Shown: positions 51,501-62,093, numbered from the stretch's first letter. The stretch: DNA of 64,000 nucleotides from an uncultured Agathobaculum sp. (GCA_934504345.1 CAKSVR010000009.1:1-64000); one strand, 5' to 3'. Notes: generated by a model not told the origin, from the letters alone. Made by a program: numbers and translations.

Positions 51501-52369
51501 TTTCTTCTCTGCGACTGCGAGATGGCCGACCGCAGGATGGTTTCGCCGTATGCGCGGCGGTACGCGCTGCTCTGTCCGCGAACAACGGCATCGTCGCACG
51601 CCAGCTCGATGTCCTCGTGCGCGAAACGCGCCATCAGGTGTACCAGCGGATTGAACCAGTGGACACACTTCGCCAGCACGAGCAGCAGCTTGAGCCACAG
51701 GTCGCCGTGCTTGTAATGGGTTAGCTCGTGGCGGAAAATGAACGCCGCATCCAGCCGGGACAGGTTTTCGTCCGGCAGGTACAGCGCGGGACGGAAAAAT
51801 CCGGCCAGCATCGGACAGTCCGCCGCCGGTGTGACGTACAGCGGGATTTCCCGGTCAATACCCAGCTCGGCGCACTGTTCGCGCAGAACGGCTTCTAAAT
51901 CCTCCCGCACGGCGGGCTGTGCGGTGCGCTTGAGGCTGTGCATCAGGTCAGCGTGCCCAATCCCCTGCCGCAGCGCACACGCGGCTGCGCCCAGCAGCCA
52001 CAGGCCCAGCAGGAGCGTGGTGATGTCCACGGTCGCTGCGGTATCGCTGGCCGCCGTGTCGAGCGCCGCCGCCTGTTCCTCCGTCACCCAGCGGGACGGT
52101 GTCTGCGTGATGGGCAGTCCGGCCTGCTCGAATGCCGTCCGGCCGCCGCTGACAACAAAGCTGGTGCGCGGCGTGACCTGCACCGGAGCCTGCGGCAGAC
52201 TAAGCTGCACCGGAACGAGCAGCCGCACGGCGAGTATCGCCCACACGATGCATACCGCGCGTGCCGGATACCGTTTTTTCATCACCCGCCGCAGCATGAG
52301 CGGCACCAGCGCCGCCAGCGATACGGTCAGGCCGATCTGCATCAGATTGTTCAGCAAATCCATACGCAT
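48587..52369 (-). CDS. BlaR1/MecR1-type M56 metallopeptidase with very long C-terminal extracellular region
   Basis: 1260 residues, far longer than BlaR1 (about 600). The N-terminal about 345 residues are a multi-pass M56 peptidase with zinc motif FRHELTHYKHGD (HExxH) and AHEDIELACDDAVV. After the last membrane helix (about 322-340, LVGSLGCVVAVG) come about 900 residues outside the cell. They contain several mixed alpha/beta segments but no penicillin-binding motif I can point to. It would sense an envelope signal and cleave the BlaI-like repressor encoded 12 bp upstream. RBS is AAGGAGG. Confidence 0.85.
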   Translation of the reverse strand: MRMDLLNNLMQIGLTVSLAALVPLMLRRVMKKRYPARAVCIVWAILAVRLLVPVQLSLPQAPVQVTPRTSFVVSGGRTAFEQAGLPITQTPSRWVTEEQAAALDTAASDTAATVDITTLLLGLWLLGAAACALRQGIGHADLMHSLKRTAQPAVREDLEAVLREQCAELGIDREIPLYVTPAADCPMLAGFFRPALYLPDENLSRLDAAFIFRHELTHYKHGDLWLKLLLVLAKCVHWFNPLVHLMARFAHEDIELACDDAVVRGQSSAYRRAYGETILRSAISQSQRRKALVSCFGDDKKTLMRRFEGLFDKSVKKRGVALVVMIAVLVGSLGCVVAVGEKKPNQTTEERALMMANTFAQAYVDEDTEAFNKYLVPNSENLVDNFTTGAAVYKRYVTKYEPETQTALIVYEYEYDADRMKTWGIEAPVTVGVPYREAQRLYFTGEGDKMLISKAIWEVSNDLSDFTPDDNHLVQSLDDFKTLYENDLGLPDFFEDDNEIGDSSNAVQAAEIQLGIFPAAGQIQGSDEEPAPYNDIRKVTFTFKDNSKVILTMIGGRPQDWTDGEGNRTRTAADLAQQYARGVLHKSAQYIFPILTPDGQKDLISQQKAMTGGEQWTWKYGPSSPSATDFVLVPADDEQDYMVVFRYTSSAPDDVRAAYTVQTIRENKNSSVIGYIRELSTDSMTQSELFRTYYATGLSWPTVPQYIDSMDTQMIRGYADPAQAAMQYFGMALRGDSYLMLLKDTEVIRRATGTFGEGDSNTETAVVQLTFGDSSAPVKVQLEKTAAGYWQPVGVVEDITAKSGEQELGIGANARGALTTGKLPELTVGDTIKFTFANEPSGGVQLTNRLVNSDGTMQDALTDEQTALTKTADGWTYTVPESMSKVLTSTAAEPYLHALVLEYTDARHIQHKAAALYAMHNGEAATVVHGDGTLTSVAYRNDVLGYTLELPLSFHNTVGGSQYEDGSVHFNMLDEADSSSAHDICIMTLEAQPTAALKQSYGENWTENYAVPVKQLAEQDGLTYFLIYASDVQYDPSNAEQAARYKELYTAAQGITADDFTLDDLTDKDNTARRRQLLEGLGRHYADRQGQTVRVYVDEKTNSCEVFFSRTDWETGYKTYAADRVTFKDVMSAEPTEIEHLADSAQGLTGAQFDLLYSTLDLPVYTDDELANLQRVLQKDQIPEQGASFFLGLGDRYGIFDGESVQIYGENNDYAKLTYDFTDPDTGRETGAYIELTMHKVSADTGLPSLWLPQSYDLHN

Positions 52370-52381
52370 AAGATCCCCTCC

Positions 52382-52753
52382 TTAACGCTCCTGTGCATCG
52401 AGAAACGCGCGCAGCTCGTCGATGTCGTTCTCGGTCAGTGCGCCCGCATCCGACAGGCTCGCCACCAGATTTTTGACCGAGCCGCCGCACAGCCGCCGCA
52501 CAAAGCCCACGCTTTCGCGCTGGCGGTAGTCGCTTTCGCTGATGAGCGGCGCATACAGGTTCTGTCGGCCCTCTTTCGTGCAGCTGAGAAAGCCTTTGTC
52601 GCACAGCCGGGACAGGAACGTGAGCACGCTCGTGGTCTTCCAGTCCTTGTCGGCGTGCTGCTGTACCTCCGCCGCCGTCACCGGCGGCTCAAGCGCCCAG
52701 ATGGTCTGCATGACTTCGAGCTCTGCATCGGGCAGTCGCTTGTCGTTTCGCAT
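52382..52753 (-). CDS. BlaI/MecI family repressor
   Basis: 123 residues. Winged helix LPDAELEVMQTIWALEPPVT and KTTSVLTFLSRLCDKGFL, with the TKEGRQNLYAPLISESDY strand and a C-terminal dimer helix. Binds dyads in its own promoter and is removed by the paired M56 peptidase. No beta-lactamase gene lies in the operon. Confidence 0.92.
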   Translation of the reverse strand: MRNDKRLPDAELEVMQTIWALEPPVTAAEVQQHADKDWKTTSVLTFLSRLCDKGFLSCTKEGRQNLYAPLISESDYRQRESVGFVRRLCGGSVKNLVASLSDAGALTENDIDELRAFLDAQER

Positions 52754-52772
52754 GATTCTACCTCCTTTATTC

Positions 52773-52831
52773 TACAAATGTAAAACACCTTTTATTGCCT
52801 ATATTCTACAATAGTAGAATAACGTTGTCAA
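52773..52831 (-). promoter_or_regulatory. blaI promoter and operators
   Basis: On -: TTGACA (52826-52831), 17-bp spacer, TAGAAT (52803-52808). The dyad ATTCTAC-AATA-GTAGAAT (52803-52820) covers the -10, and TACAAATGTA (52773-52782) lies in the leader. Both resemble TACA/TGTA BlaI sites. Confidence 0.82.
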
Positions 52832-52903
52832 TCCTTTTTTCACAGATTTTTGCAGAGTACGGAAGCGGATACAAATTGTTTACATTTTGTAATTTTTCTG
52901 GCG

Positions 52904-52932
52904 TTGACAGGGGTGTTTGTTTGCGATATGCT
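52904..52932 (+). promoter_or_regulatory. Promoter of exported protein-barnase-barstar genes
   Basis: TTGACA (52904-52909), 17-bp spacer, TATGCT (52927-52932). Transcription would run through repeat B5. Confidence 0.65.
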
Positions 52933-52967
52933 TAAATTGTAGAATTGTGATTTGTCGAATCCGTTCT

Positions 52968-53125
52968 CCCGCCGCTCGCAAGCGGCGAAACTCCCCAGCC
53001 CGGCAACGACGTATTGCTAACGCAACTCGGCTACACCATGTAAAGGGTGCCGAGAAAAAGGCTGCCGCCCGGAAAGAACGTTGCGCTCCCGCGCCTCGCG
53101 TGCACCGGAAAGCGGCTGCTGTGTA
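52968..53125 (-). repeat. Hairpin-mosaic repeat family B, copy B5 (partial)
   Basis: CCGCCGCTCGCAAGCGGCG hairpin, then CCCCAGCCCGGCAACGACGTATTGC, the CAACTCGGCTACACCATGTA module and TGCCGAGAAAAAGGCTGCCG, as in B2/B3. Lies in the leader of the exported protein gene. Confidence 0.7.
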
Positions 53126-53174
53126 TCGGCAAATCAGAATCTATTCTCATAATATCCTAAAAGGAGCTATTTCC

Positions 53175-53609
53175 ATGCGAAAAAACGTTTCGCTCATTTT
53201 AGCCATCTGCGGCACGCTTCTGCTGCTGCTGATATTGGGCTTCGGGCGTTTGATATACATTCACACGGCGCAGCAGCCGTTTTCTTCTATTGCGGAAACC
53301 GGCCCGCAGACTACCATCAAACTCGCGGAAAACGACACGGAAGTGCCGCTGAACAGCGAAAAGCAGCAGGCCGCTATCATCGAGCTGCTCAGCCAGCAGA
53401 CCTACACGCCGTACCCGCATTTCATAAAGCCCAGCAAGAACAAGCTGACCGCAAACCGTCTGACCGTCACGTTCGAGAACGGCAACTCCATCGGCCTCAG
53501 CACGGACGGATATGTGTTCGTAAACGGCAATCTTCGCGGTATCAAGGGCGATAACGGGGTGGAATTGTACCACGAACTGTTCGTGCTGTTCTATCCGACT
53601 GCGGCGTAA
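53175..53609 (+). CDS. Exported or membrane-anchored small protein, unknown
   Basis: 144 residues: N-terminal helix (LILAICGTLLLLLILGFG), then a beta-rich domain of about 100 residues (NRLTVTFENGNSIGLSTDGY, VFVNGNLRGI). No family recognised; the second half looks like a small DUF-type beta domain. RBS is AAAAGGAG. The barnase-like gene follows 12 bp downstream, so it may be part of the same unit. Confidence 0.6.
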   Translation: MRKNVSLILAICGTLLLLLILGFGRLIYIHTAQQPFSSIAETGPQTTIKLAENDTEVPLNSEKQQAAIIELLSQQTYTPYPHFIKPSKNKLTANRLTVTFENGNSIGLSTDGYVFVNGNLRGIKGDNGVELYHELFVLFYPTAA

Positions 53610-53621
53610 GGAGGGCTGGAT

Positions 53622-54119
53622 ATGAAAAAACTAACCGCTTTATGGCTGTCGTTCCTGCTGGTTTTCGGCACGCTGACCGGCTGTGCCGGTGACATCGGCA
53701 TTATCGGCGGCGAGGACGGCCCGACCGCTGTCATCACCTCGGACAGCGCACAGAGCGCGGACAGCGGGGAAGCGGCTGCCGTTTCCGTCACCGAGGACGG
53801 GCAATACGACACAAAGGACGAGGTTGCCGCCTATTTGACCGAATACGGCCATTTACCGTCCAATTATATTACGAAAAAGCAAGCACAGGCGCTCGGCTGG
53901 GAGGGCGGCTCACTCGAGCCGTATGCGCCCGGCTGCTCGATCGGCGGCGACCGGTTCGGCAACTACGAGGGTGCTCTGCCGGACGGGAAATATCACGAGT
54001 GCGACCTCAATACGCGCGGCGCCGACAAGCGCGGTGCGGAACGGCTGGTCTACTCGGAGGACGGGCATATCTACTACACCGCCGACCATTACGAAACGTT
54101 TGAAGAAATCAGTCAATAG
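53622..54119 (+). CDS. Barnase-type secreted ribonuclease, lipoprotein
   Basis: 165 residues. Lipobox LTGCAG, an acidic linker, then a barnase domain from about 60: VAAYLTEYGHLPSNYITKKQ, AQALGWEGG, SIGGDRFGNYEGALP, and the catalytic set Glu in YHECDLN, Arg in AERLVYSED and His in ADHYETF, all present. Cleaves RNA. Lipid anchoring is a twist on the freely secreted barnase. The barstar gene follows 35 bp on. Confidence 0.93.
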   Translation: MKKLTALWLSFLLVFGTLTGCAGDIGIIGGEDGPTAVITSDSAQSADSGEAAAVSVTEDGQYDTKDEVAAYLTEYGHLPSNYITKKQAQALGWEGGSLEPYAPGCSIGGDRFGNYEGALPDGKYHECDLNTRGADKRGAERLVYSEDGHIYYTADHYETFEEISQ

Positions 54120-54154
54120 CGCACATTTTACAAATAAAAATGGGGGAAATGCGT

Positions 54155-54421
54155 ATGAAAGAGCTGCTTTTGGATGCGGATACCCTGTACACGCGCGGAC
54201 AGGCGCACGATGTACTCGCAAAGACGTTCGGCTTTCCGGCGGACTACGGGCGCAATCTGGATGCGCTGTACGACCTGCTAACGGCCTGCCCGCCGACCCG
54301 GCTGACACTGCGCCACGCGGAAATGCTGGTGGCCAATCTCGGCAATTACGGCGAACTGCTGCTGCGCGTGCTGGCAGATGCGGCGGCGGAAAACCCCAAC
54401 TTTACGCTCAACGCCTGCTAA
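54155..54421 (+). CDS. Barstar family ribonuclease inhibitor
   Basis: 88 residues. Barstar features are LLDADTLYTRGQAHDVLAKT and FGFPADYGRNLDALYDLLTA, where the acidic helix 2 blocks the barnase active site. ATG 54155 has GGGGGA 7 nt upstream; two in-frame ATGs lie just before it. Cytosolic immunity protein for the neighbouring ribonuclease. Confidence 0.93.
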   Translation: MKELLLDADTLYTRGQAHDVLAKTFGFPADYGRNLDALYDLLTACPPTRLTLRHAEMLVANLGNYGELLLRVLADAAAENPNFTLNAC

Positions 54422-54428
54422 AGTTTTA

Positions 54429-54500
54429 GTTTGAGAGTGAAGAGTTGAGATTGGAGAGTATATCTCTTCACTCCTCACTCTCCACTCTTCACTCTTTTGT
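54429..54500 (+). repeat. Heptamer repeat, inverted pair
   Basis: GAGAGTGAAGAGTTGAGATT on the left and CTTCACTCCTCACTCTCCAC on the right form a hairpin between barstar and the shared terminator. Confidence 0.8.
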
Positions 54501-54517
54501 TTGGCCTTTTACTCTAA

Positions 54518-54549
54518 AAAAGGACGAATCCAATCGGATTCGTCCTTTT
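54518..54549. terminator. Bidirectional terminator between barstar and gyrA
   Basis: 14-bp stem AAAAGGACGAATCC with complement, A/T runs on both sides. Confidence 0.88.
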
Positions 54550-54568
54550 CTACTGCCTTTTTACGGGC

Positions 54569-57139
<2,571 letters not shown>

Positions 57140-57193
57140 TCTTTGCCTCCAGAATTGTTGGCTTTCAGCCGGAAAACGGCTGTATTTTCACGC

Positions 57194-58216
57194 TTAGAGC
57201 AGACGGAGCAGCTCGTCTACCTGCTCCTCGGTCGTCGCCCAGCTCGTCGCCAGACGGATGACCGTATGCTCCGCGTCATATTTTTCTATAAAGCTGTATG
57301 CGACCTTGCCGCCGAGTTCGGGCAGCCTGCTGTTTTCGACGATGATAAACTGCTGATTGGTGGGGGAGTCGATCGCGAAGCGGTATCCCTTTGCCGCGAG
57401 ACCGTCGCGCAGTTTGAGCGCGAGGCGCACCGCCGGTGCGCAGATCTTTTCATACAGGCCGTCGGTGAACAGGGCGTCGAACTGAACCGCGTTCAGGCGG
57501 CCCTTTGCGACCATCGCGCCGTGGCGCTTGACCATGGTCTCGAACTGGCGCGGCATATTGCCGTGCGTGAACACGACCGCCTCGCCGCACAGCGCGCCGC
57601 ACTTGGTGCCGCCGATGTAGAACACATCGGTCAGCCGTGCGATGTCCGGGAGCGTCACGTCGGTATCCGCCGTCAGGCCGTAGCCGAGGCGCGCGCCGTC
57701 GAGAAACAGCGGCAGATCGAACGCCTTGCACACAGCGGAAATGTGCTCCAGCTCGTTTTTCGTGTAAAGCGTGCCGTATTCGGACGGATGGGAGATGTAG
57801 ACCATGCCCGGGAATACCATGTGGTTATGGCTTTCGTCCGCATAGAACGTCTCGATGTACTCGCGCAGATCGTCCGCGTCCAGCTTGCCGTTCTTATGCG
57901 GCACGGTCAGCACCTTGTGTCCGGTGGACTCGATGGCGCCGGCCTCATGGGTGTTCACATGGCCGCAGGAGGACGCGACAACGCCCTCATACGGACGCAG
58001 CAGCGCGTCGATGACGACCATGTTGGTCTGCGTGCCGCCGGTGAGGAAGTAAACCTGTCCCTCCGGGCGGGCGCAGGCCGCCTTGATCTTCTCCGCAGCG
58101 GACGCGGTGATCTCGTCATTTCCGTAGCCGGTGAGCGGCTGCATATTGGTCTCTGTCAGATGTTCCAGAACTTTGGGGTGTGCGCCGTAACCGTAATCGT
58201 TTACAAAAAACAGCAT
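57194..58216 (-). CDS. ltaE: Low-specificity L-threonine aldolase
   Basis: 340-residue fold-type I PLP enzyme. Motifs are FVNDYGYGAHPKVLEHL, LTGGTQTNMVVIDAL, LFLDGARLGYGL and the PLP Lys in YIGGTKCGALCG. Cleaves threonine to glycine and acetaldehyde. It lies 12 bp from the gyrB stop and 54 bp before gyrA, so it is probably co-transcribed with the gyrase genes. Confidence 0.92.
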   Translation of the reverse strand: MLFFVNDYGYGAHPKVLEHLTETNMQPLTGYGNDEITASAAEKIKAACARPEGQVYFLTGGTQTNMVVIDALLRPYEGVVASSCGHVNTHEAGAIESTGHKVLTVPHKNGKLDADDLREYIETFYADESHNHMVFPGMVYISHPSEYGTLYTKNELEHISAVCKAFDLPLFLDGARLGYGLTADTDVTLPDIARLTDVFYIGGTKCGALCGEAVVFTHGNMPRQFETMVKRHGAMVAKGRLNAVQFDALFTDGLYEKICAPAVRLALKLRDGLAAKGYRFAIDSPTNQQFIIVENSRLPELGGKVAYSFIEKYDAEHTVIRLATSWATTEEQVDELLRLL

Positions 58217-58228
58217 GACTTTTCTCCC

Positions 58229-60169
58229 TTAAACGTCAAGATTCATGACATATTTTGCGTTTCTTTCAATGAATTCGCGACGCGGCTCTACCTTTTCGCC
58301 CATCAGGAGCGCGAAGGTCTCGTCGGCCGCCGCCGCGTCCTCCATCGTGACCTGAAGCAGCGTGCGGTGCTCGGGGTCCATGGTGGTCTCCCACAGCTGC
58401 TGCGGGTCCATCTCGCCGAGGCCCTTGTAGCGCTGTACGCGCACGCCGTCGCCCATCTCGTTGACGCAGTCGCGCTGCTGCTCCTCGGTGTAGGTATAGC
58501 GGACGTCCTTGCCCTTCTCGTTCTTGAACAGCGGCGGCTGCGCGATGAACACATGACCGTGCTCGATCAGCGGACGCATGAAGCGGAAGAAGAACGTCAG
58601 AAGCAGGGTGCGGATATGGCTGCCGTCGACATCGGCATCGGCCATGAGGATGATCTTGCCGTAGCGCAGCTTTGCGAGATCGAAATCGTCGCCGAAGCCC
58701 GCGCCGAAGGCGGTGATCATCGGGGTGAGCTTGTCGTTGCCGTAGACGCGGTCGAGACGCGCCTTTTCGACGTTCAGCATCTTGCCCCAGAGCGGCAGGA
58801 TCGCCTGATGACGGCGGTCGCGTCCCTCCTTGGCGGAGCCGCCTGCGGAATCACCCTCGACGATGTAGATTTCGGTGTAGGTCGGGTCCTTTTCGATGCA
58901 GTCCGCCAGCTTGCCCGGCAGGGAAGCCGAATCCAGTGCGGACTTGCGGCGGGTCATCTCACGCGCCTTTTTCGCGGCCTCGCGGGCACGCGCGGCGGTC
59001 TGCGCCTTTTCGATGATGGTGCGCGCTACCTGCGGGTTCTCCTCGAAGAACGTCATCAGCTTCTCGGATACCATCGCATCCACAAGCGTACGCATTTCGC
59101 TGTTGCCCAGCTTGGTCTTGGTCTGACCCTCGAACTGCGCTTCCTGGAGCTTTACCGAGATGATCGCGGTCAGACCCTCACGCGCATCCTCGCCCTTAAA
59201 CGATTCATCGTCCTTGAGCAGCTTGTATTTCTTGCCGTAGTCGTTCAGCACGCGGGTGAGTGCGGCCTTGAAGCCGGTTTCATGCGTGCCGCCCTCGGTG
59301 GTGTTGATGTTGTTGGCGAACGACAGCATCAGCTCGCTGTAACTGTCCGTGTACTGCATCGCGACCTCGGCCATCGAGGTGCCGCGGGCGCCCTCCATGT
59401 AGATGACCTCGTCGTGCAGCGGCGTTTTGGTGCGGTTGAGGTGCTCCACGAACTGGCGGATACCGCCCTCGTAGTGCATGATCTCCTCGATGGGCTCGTC
59501 GTCGCGCTCGTCGCGCAGCGTGATCTTGAGGCCCGCATTGAGGAATGCCTGCTCACGCAGCCGCTTTTCGAGCACATCGTATTCGTAGACCGTGGTTTCG
59601 AAGATCTCCGGGTCGGCATGGAAGCGGATGGTCGTGCCGGTTTCGCTCTCGCACGGCGTATCGCGCATTTTGACGGTCGTAACGCCGCGCTCAAAGCGCA
59701 TATAGTGCTTGGTCGTGCCGTCGCGCACCTCAGCCTCCAGCCAGTCGGACAGGGCGTTTACAACGGACGAGCCAACGCCGTGCAGGCCGCCGGATACCTT
59801 GTAGCCAGAGCCGTCGAACTTGCCGCCTGCGTGCAGGACGGTGAGCACGACCTCGAGCGTCGGGATGCCCATCTGCGGATGGATGCCGCAGGGAATGCCG
59901 CGGCCGTTGTCGGTAACGCGGATGATGTCACCCTTTTCGATCGTGACCTCGATGTGCGTGCAGTAGCCTGCCAGCGCCTCGTCGATCGAGTTATCGACGA
60001 TCTCGTACACCAGATGGTGCAGACCGCGTGCCGAGGTAGAGCCGATGTACATACCCGGGCGTTTGCGGACGGCCTCGAGTCCTTCGAGCACCTGAATCTG
60101 ATTTTCGTCATATTTCTCGGTGACTTTCAGGTCGAGCACTTCGTCCTTGATTTCGATTTCTTCACTCAT
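58229..60169 (-). CDS. gyrB: DNA gyrase subunit B
   Basis: 646 residues. GHKL ATPase (RPGMYIGSTSARGLHHLVYE, VTDNGRGIPCGIH), transducer, and TOPRIM (IVEGDSAGGSAKEGRDR, MADADVDGSHIRTLL). ATG 60169 has AGGAAA upstream; the longer frame to 60271 enters repeat A6. Confidence 0.98.
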   Translation of the reverse strand: MSEEIEIKDEVLDLKVTEKYDENQIQVLEGLEAVRKRPGMYIGSTSARGLHHLVYEIVDNSIDEALAGYCTHIEVTIEKGDIIRVTDNGRGIPCGIHPQMGIPTLEVVLTVLHAGGKFDGSGYKVSGGLHGVGSSVVNALSDWLEAEVRDGTTKHYMRFERGVTTVKMRDTPCESETGTTIRFHADPEIFETTVYEYDVLEKRLREQAFLNAGLKITLRDERDDEPIEEIMHYEGGIRQFVEHLNRTKTPLHDEVIYMEGARGTSMAEVAMQYTDSYSELMLSFANNINTTEGGTHETGFKAALTRVLNDYGKKYKLLKDDESFKGEDAREGLTAIISVKLQEAQFEGQTKTKLGNSEMRTLVDAMVSEKLMTFFEENPQVARTIIEKAQTAARAREAAKKAREMTRRKSALDSASLPGKLADCIEKDPTYTEIYIVEGDSAGGSAKEGRDRRHQAILPLWGKMLNVEKARLDRVYGNDKLTPMITAFGAGFGDDFDLAKLRYGKIILMADADVDGSHIRTLLLTFFFRFMRPLIEHGHVFIAQPPLFKNEKGKDVRYTYTEEQQRDCVNEMGDGVRVQRYKGLGEMDPQQLWETTMDPEHRTLLQVTMEDAAAADETFALLMGEKVEPRREFIERNAKYVMNLDV

Positions 60170-60210
60170 ATCGTTAAATTTCCTTTCCAGAAATTGCGGG
60201 AACAAAACAA

Positions 60211-60400
60211 ATCGCGCGTCAGCGCGCATAAAATAGAATTTCCGCCGGAAATTCATAAAAAGTGGGAGCATGTATCACACTTTTTATACAAGTGCGGAGA
60301 AAAGTTTCAACCATCGGGCGGAACTTTTCGTAGCTTGGGATATGTCCGCGTATACGCGGCATATCCTTTTCGTCGAAAAATGTATTTTTCGACGAAGGCG
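60211..60400 (-). repeat. Hairpin-array repeat family A, copy A6 (diverged, stems replaced)
   Basis: The same hairpin order on -, but almost every stem differs: GTCGAAAAA/TTTTTCGAC, GGATATG/CATATCC, GAAAAGTT/AACTTTTC, AAAAAGTG/CACTTTTT, GAATTTCC/GGAAATTC, GCGCG/CGCGC. It forms the leader between remB and gyrB. Confidence 0.75.
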
Positions 60401-60404
60401 GAGC

Positions 60405-60665
60405 CTATACGGCGTAGCCTTTCTCCGCACGCCTCTGAATCGCCTGCGGAGAGAGCTGGGTCAGGTACAGCGTTTCACCGAGGGCATTCTCGCACAGCAC
60501 CGCCGCGCGCGGCAGATCGTCATACAGCTCGATGATGCGGCCCTCATCCTGCAGCCGCTCGAGCAGCAGCCGTGTGCGCTTGGAAACGGTCGCCGTGTCC
60601 ATATCGAACACCGCGACTACGCTCTGCAAGGGCACGATGTAGTCCTGGCCTAAATGTAAATACAC
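60405..60665 (-). CDS. remB: Extracellular matrix regulator RemB-like (DUF370)
   Basis: 86 residues from a GTG at 60665, giving MYLHLGQDYIVPLQSVVAVF as in other family members; an in-frame GTG at 60674 is possible. RemA/RemB proteins are DNA-binding regulators of matrix genes. Its place between recF and gyrB matches yaaB of Bacillus. Confidence 0.85.
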   Translation of the reverse strand: MYLHLGQDYIVPLQSVVAVFDMDTATVSKRTRLLLERLQDEGRIIELYDDLPRAAVLCENALGETLYLTQLSPQAIQRRAEKGYAV

Positions 60666-60687
60666 TGCACGCACCTACCCTTTCGAC

Positions 60688-60796
60688 AGGTAGGAGTTAG
60701 GAGGGAGGAGATAGGAGTTTTTGAGTTTACCGCTGCTCTGCAAGTCTGCGGCGCGGTTTTCTCAACTCCTCACTCCTACCTCCTCACTCCTATCTT
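60688..60796 (-). repeat. Heptamer repeat, inverted pair
   Basis: TAGGAGTTAGGAGGGAGGAG on the left and CTCCTCACTCCTACCTCC on the right. The rest of the 315-bp recF-remB gap (60797-60980) is AT-rich with no gene I can support. Confidence 0.75.
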
Positions 60797-60980
60797 GCAA
60801 CCGTCTTTTTAAGCCAATAGCCTTGTTTACTATTGTACCACTTTTTTCACTAATTGTGTACCCTAAACCTTACGAAAAACAAATATTTCTCTGTGTTTTC
60901 CGAAGAAAAACAGGGCACGGCAGGGAAGCCCGAGGCAAAGTCTGTTCCCGCCGTGCGATAGTTTGTAAAAATATGTGATT

Positions 60981-62093
60981 TTAGTGCATTTCTGCGGATT
61001 TTCCGCCGTTTTGGATATGGAAAACCGCGCCCGCACGCAGCTTTTCCGAGATGCCGTCCTCGCAGCAGGTGATCATGACCTGACCCGCCGAGATGCGGTT
61101 GAGCACGAAGTCCTGCCGGCGGCGGTCGAGCTCGCTGAGCACATCATCGAGCAGCAGGACGGGATACTCGCCGTCCTCGTCGAAGAACAGCTCGCGCTCG
61201 GCCAGCTTGAGTGACAGGGTGCAGGTACGCACCTGTCCCTGCGAGCCGAACGAGGCCGCGCTGCGCCCGTCGAGCAGCAGCTCGAGGTCGTCCTTATGCG
61301 GGCCGGAAAGACAGCTTTTTGCGGAAATCTCGGCGGCCTTGTGGCGGAACACATGATCGATGAGCTCTTTTTCGATCTGCTTTGCCTCCGCGAACGGGTC
61401 GGTGACAGAGGAAACCGTTTTGTACACGCCGGAGAGCACCTCCTGCGGTGCAATGTCGGCGTAGACGGCGGCAGCGGCTTTCAGCAGCTTGCGGCAGTAA
61501 TATGCGCGGTAGCGGATGATCTGCGCGCCGATATGCGCCATACGCAGAGAGAAATCCTCCCACATAGAGAGCAGCGACGGCTTTTCCTCGCTGTCGCGCA
61601 GGATGCGGGTCTTATGCTCGTGCAGGCGGTTGTATTCCTCCAGATAGCGGGCATAATTGGGCCGCATCTGGCACAGGGCGGTATCGAGGAACCGGCGGCG
61701 TGCCGCCGCGCCCGCGCGGACGAGCATCAGATCCTCCGGACAGAACAGCACGGTCTTGAGCAGGCCCTGTGCATCCGACTGACGCTTCTGGCGCACGCCG
61801 TTTTTGTAGATCTCCATCGCCTTGGTGCGCGACAGCCGCAGCTCGAGCGAAATATCGCGCTCCTGGGCCACGAAATTCGCGAAAACGAAAGCGTGATCCG
61901 CGCCGAACCGCAGGCCCTCTTTTTTCTGCGCGGTGCGGAACAGCCGCATGGTCGAGCACGCTGCCGCCGCCTCGAGCAGATTTGTCTTGCCCTGTCCGTT
62001 TTCGCCGCAGATCAGGTTGACCGCCGGATCGAACGCAAACGTTTCCTCCGCGTAATTGCGGAAATTCTGCAGTTTTAACGTCTTGATATACAT
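60981..62093 (-). CDS. recF: DNA replication and repair protein RecF
   Basis: 370 residues. Walker A GENGQGKTNLLEAAA, signature near LSGPHKDDLELL, and Walker B/D-loop VLLLDDVLSELDRRRQDFVL. Loads RecA at gaps. ATG 62093 has GGAG upstream. Confidence 0.97.
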   Translation of the reverse strand: MYIKTLKLQNFRNYAEETFAFDPAVNLICGENGQGKTNLLEAAAACSTMRLFRTAQKKEGLRFGADHAFVFANFVAQERDISLELRLSRTKAMEIYKNGVRQKRQSDAQGLLKTVLFCPEDLMLVRAGAAARRRFLDTALCQMRPNYARYLEEYNRLHEHKTRILRDSEEKPSLLSMWEDFSLRMAHIGAQIIRYRAYYCRKLLKAAAAVYADIAPQEVLSGVYKTVSSVTDPFAEAKQIEKELIDHVFRHKAAEISAKSCLSGPHKDDLELLLDGRSAASFGSQGQVRTCTLSLKLAERELFFDEDGEYPVLLLDDVLSELDRRRQDFVLNRISAGQVMITCCEDGISEKLRAGAVFHIQNGGKSAEMH

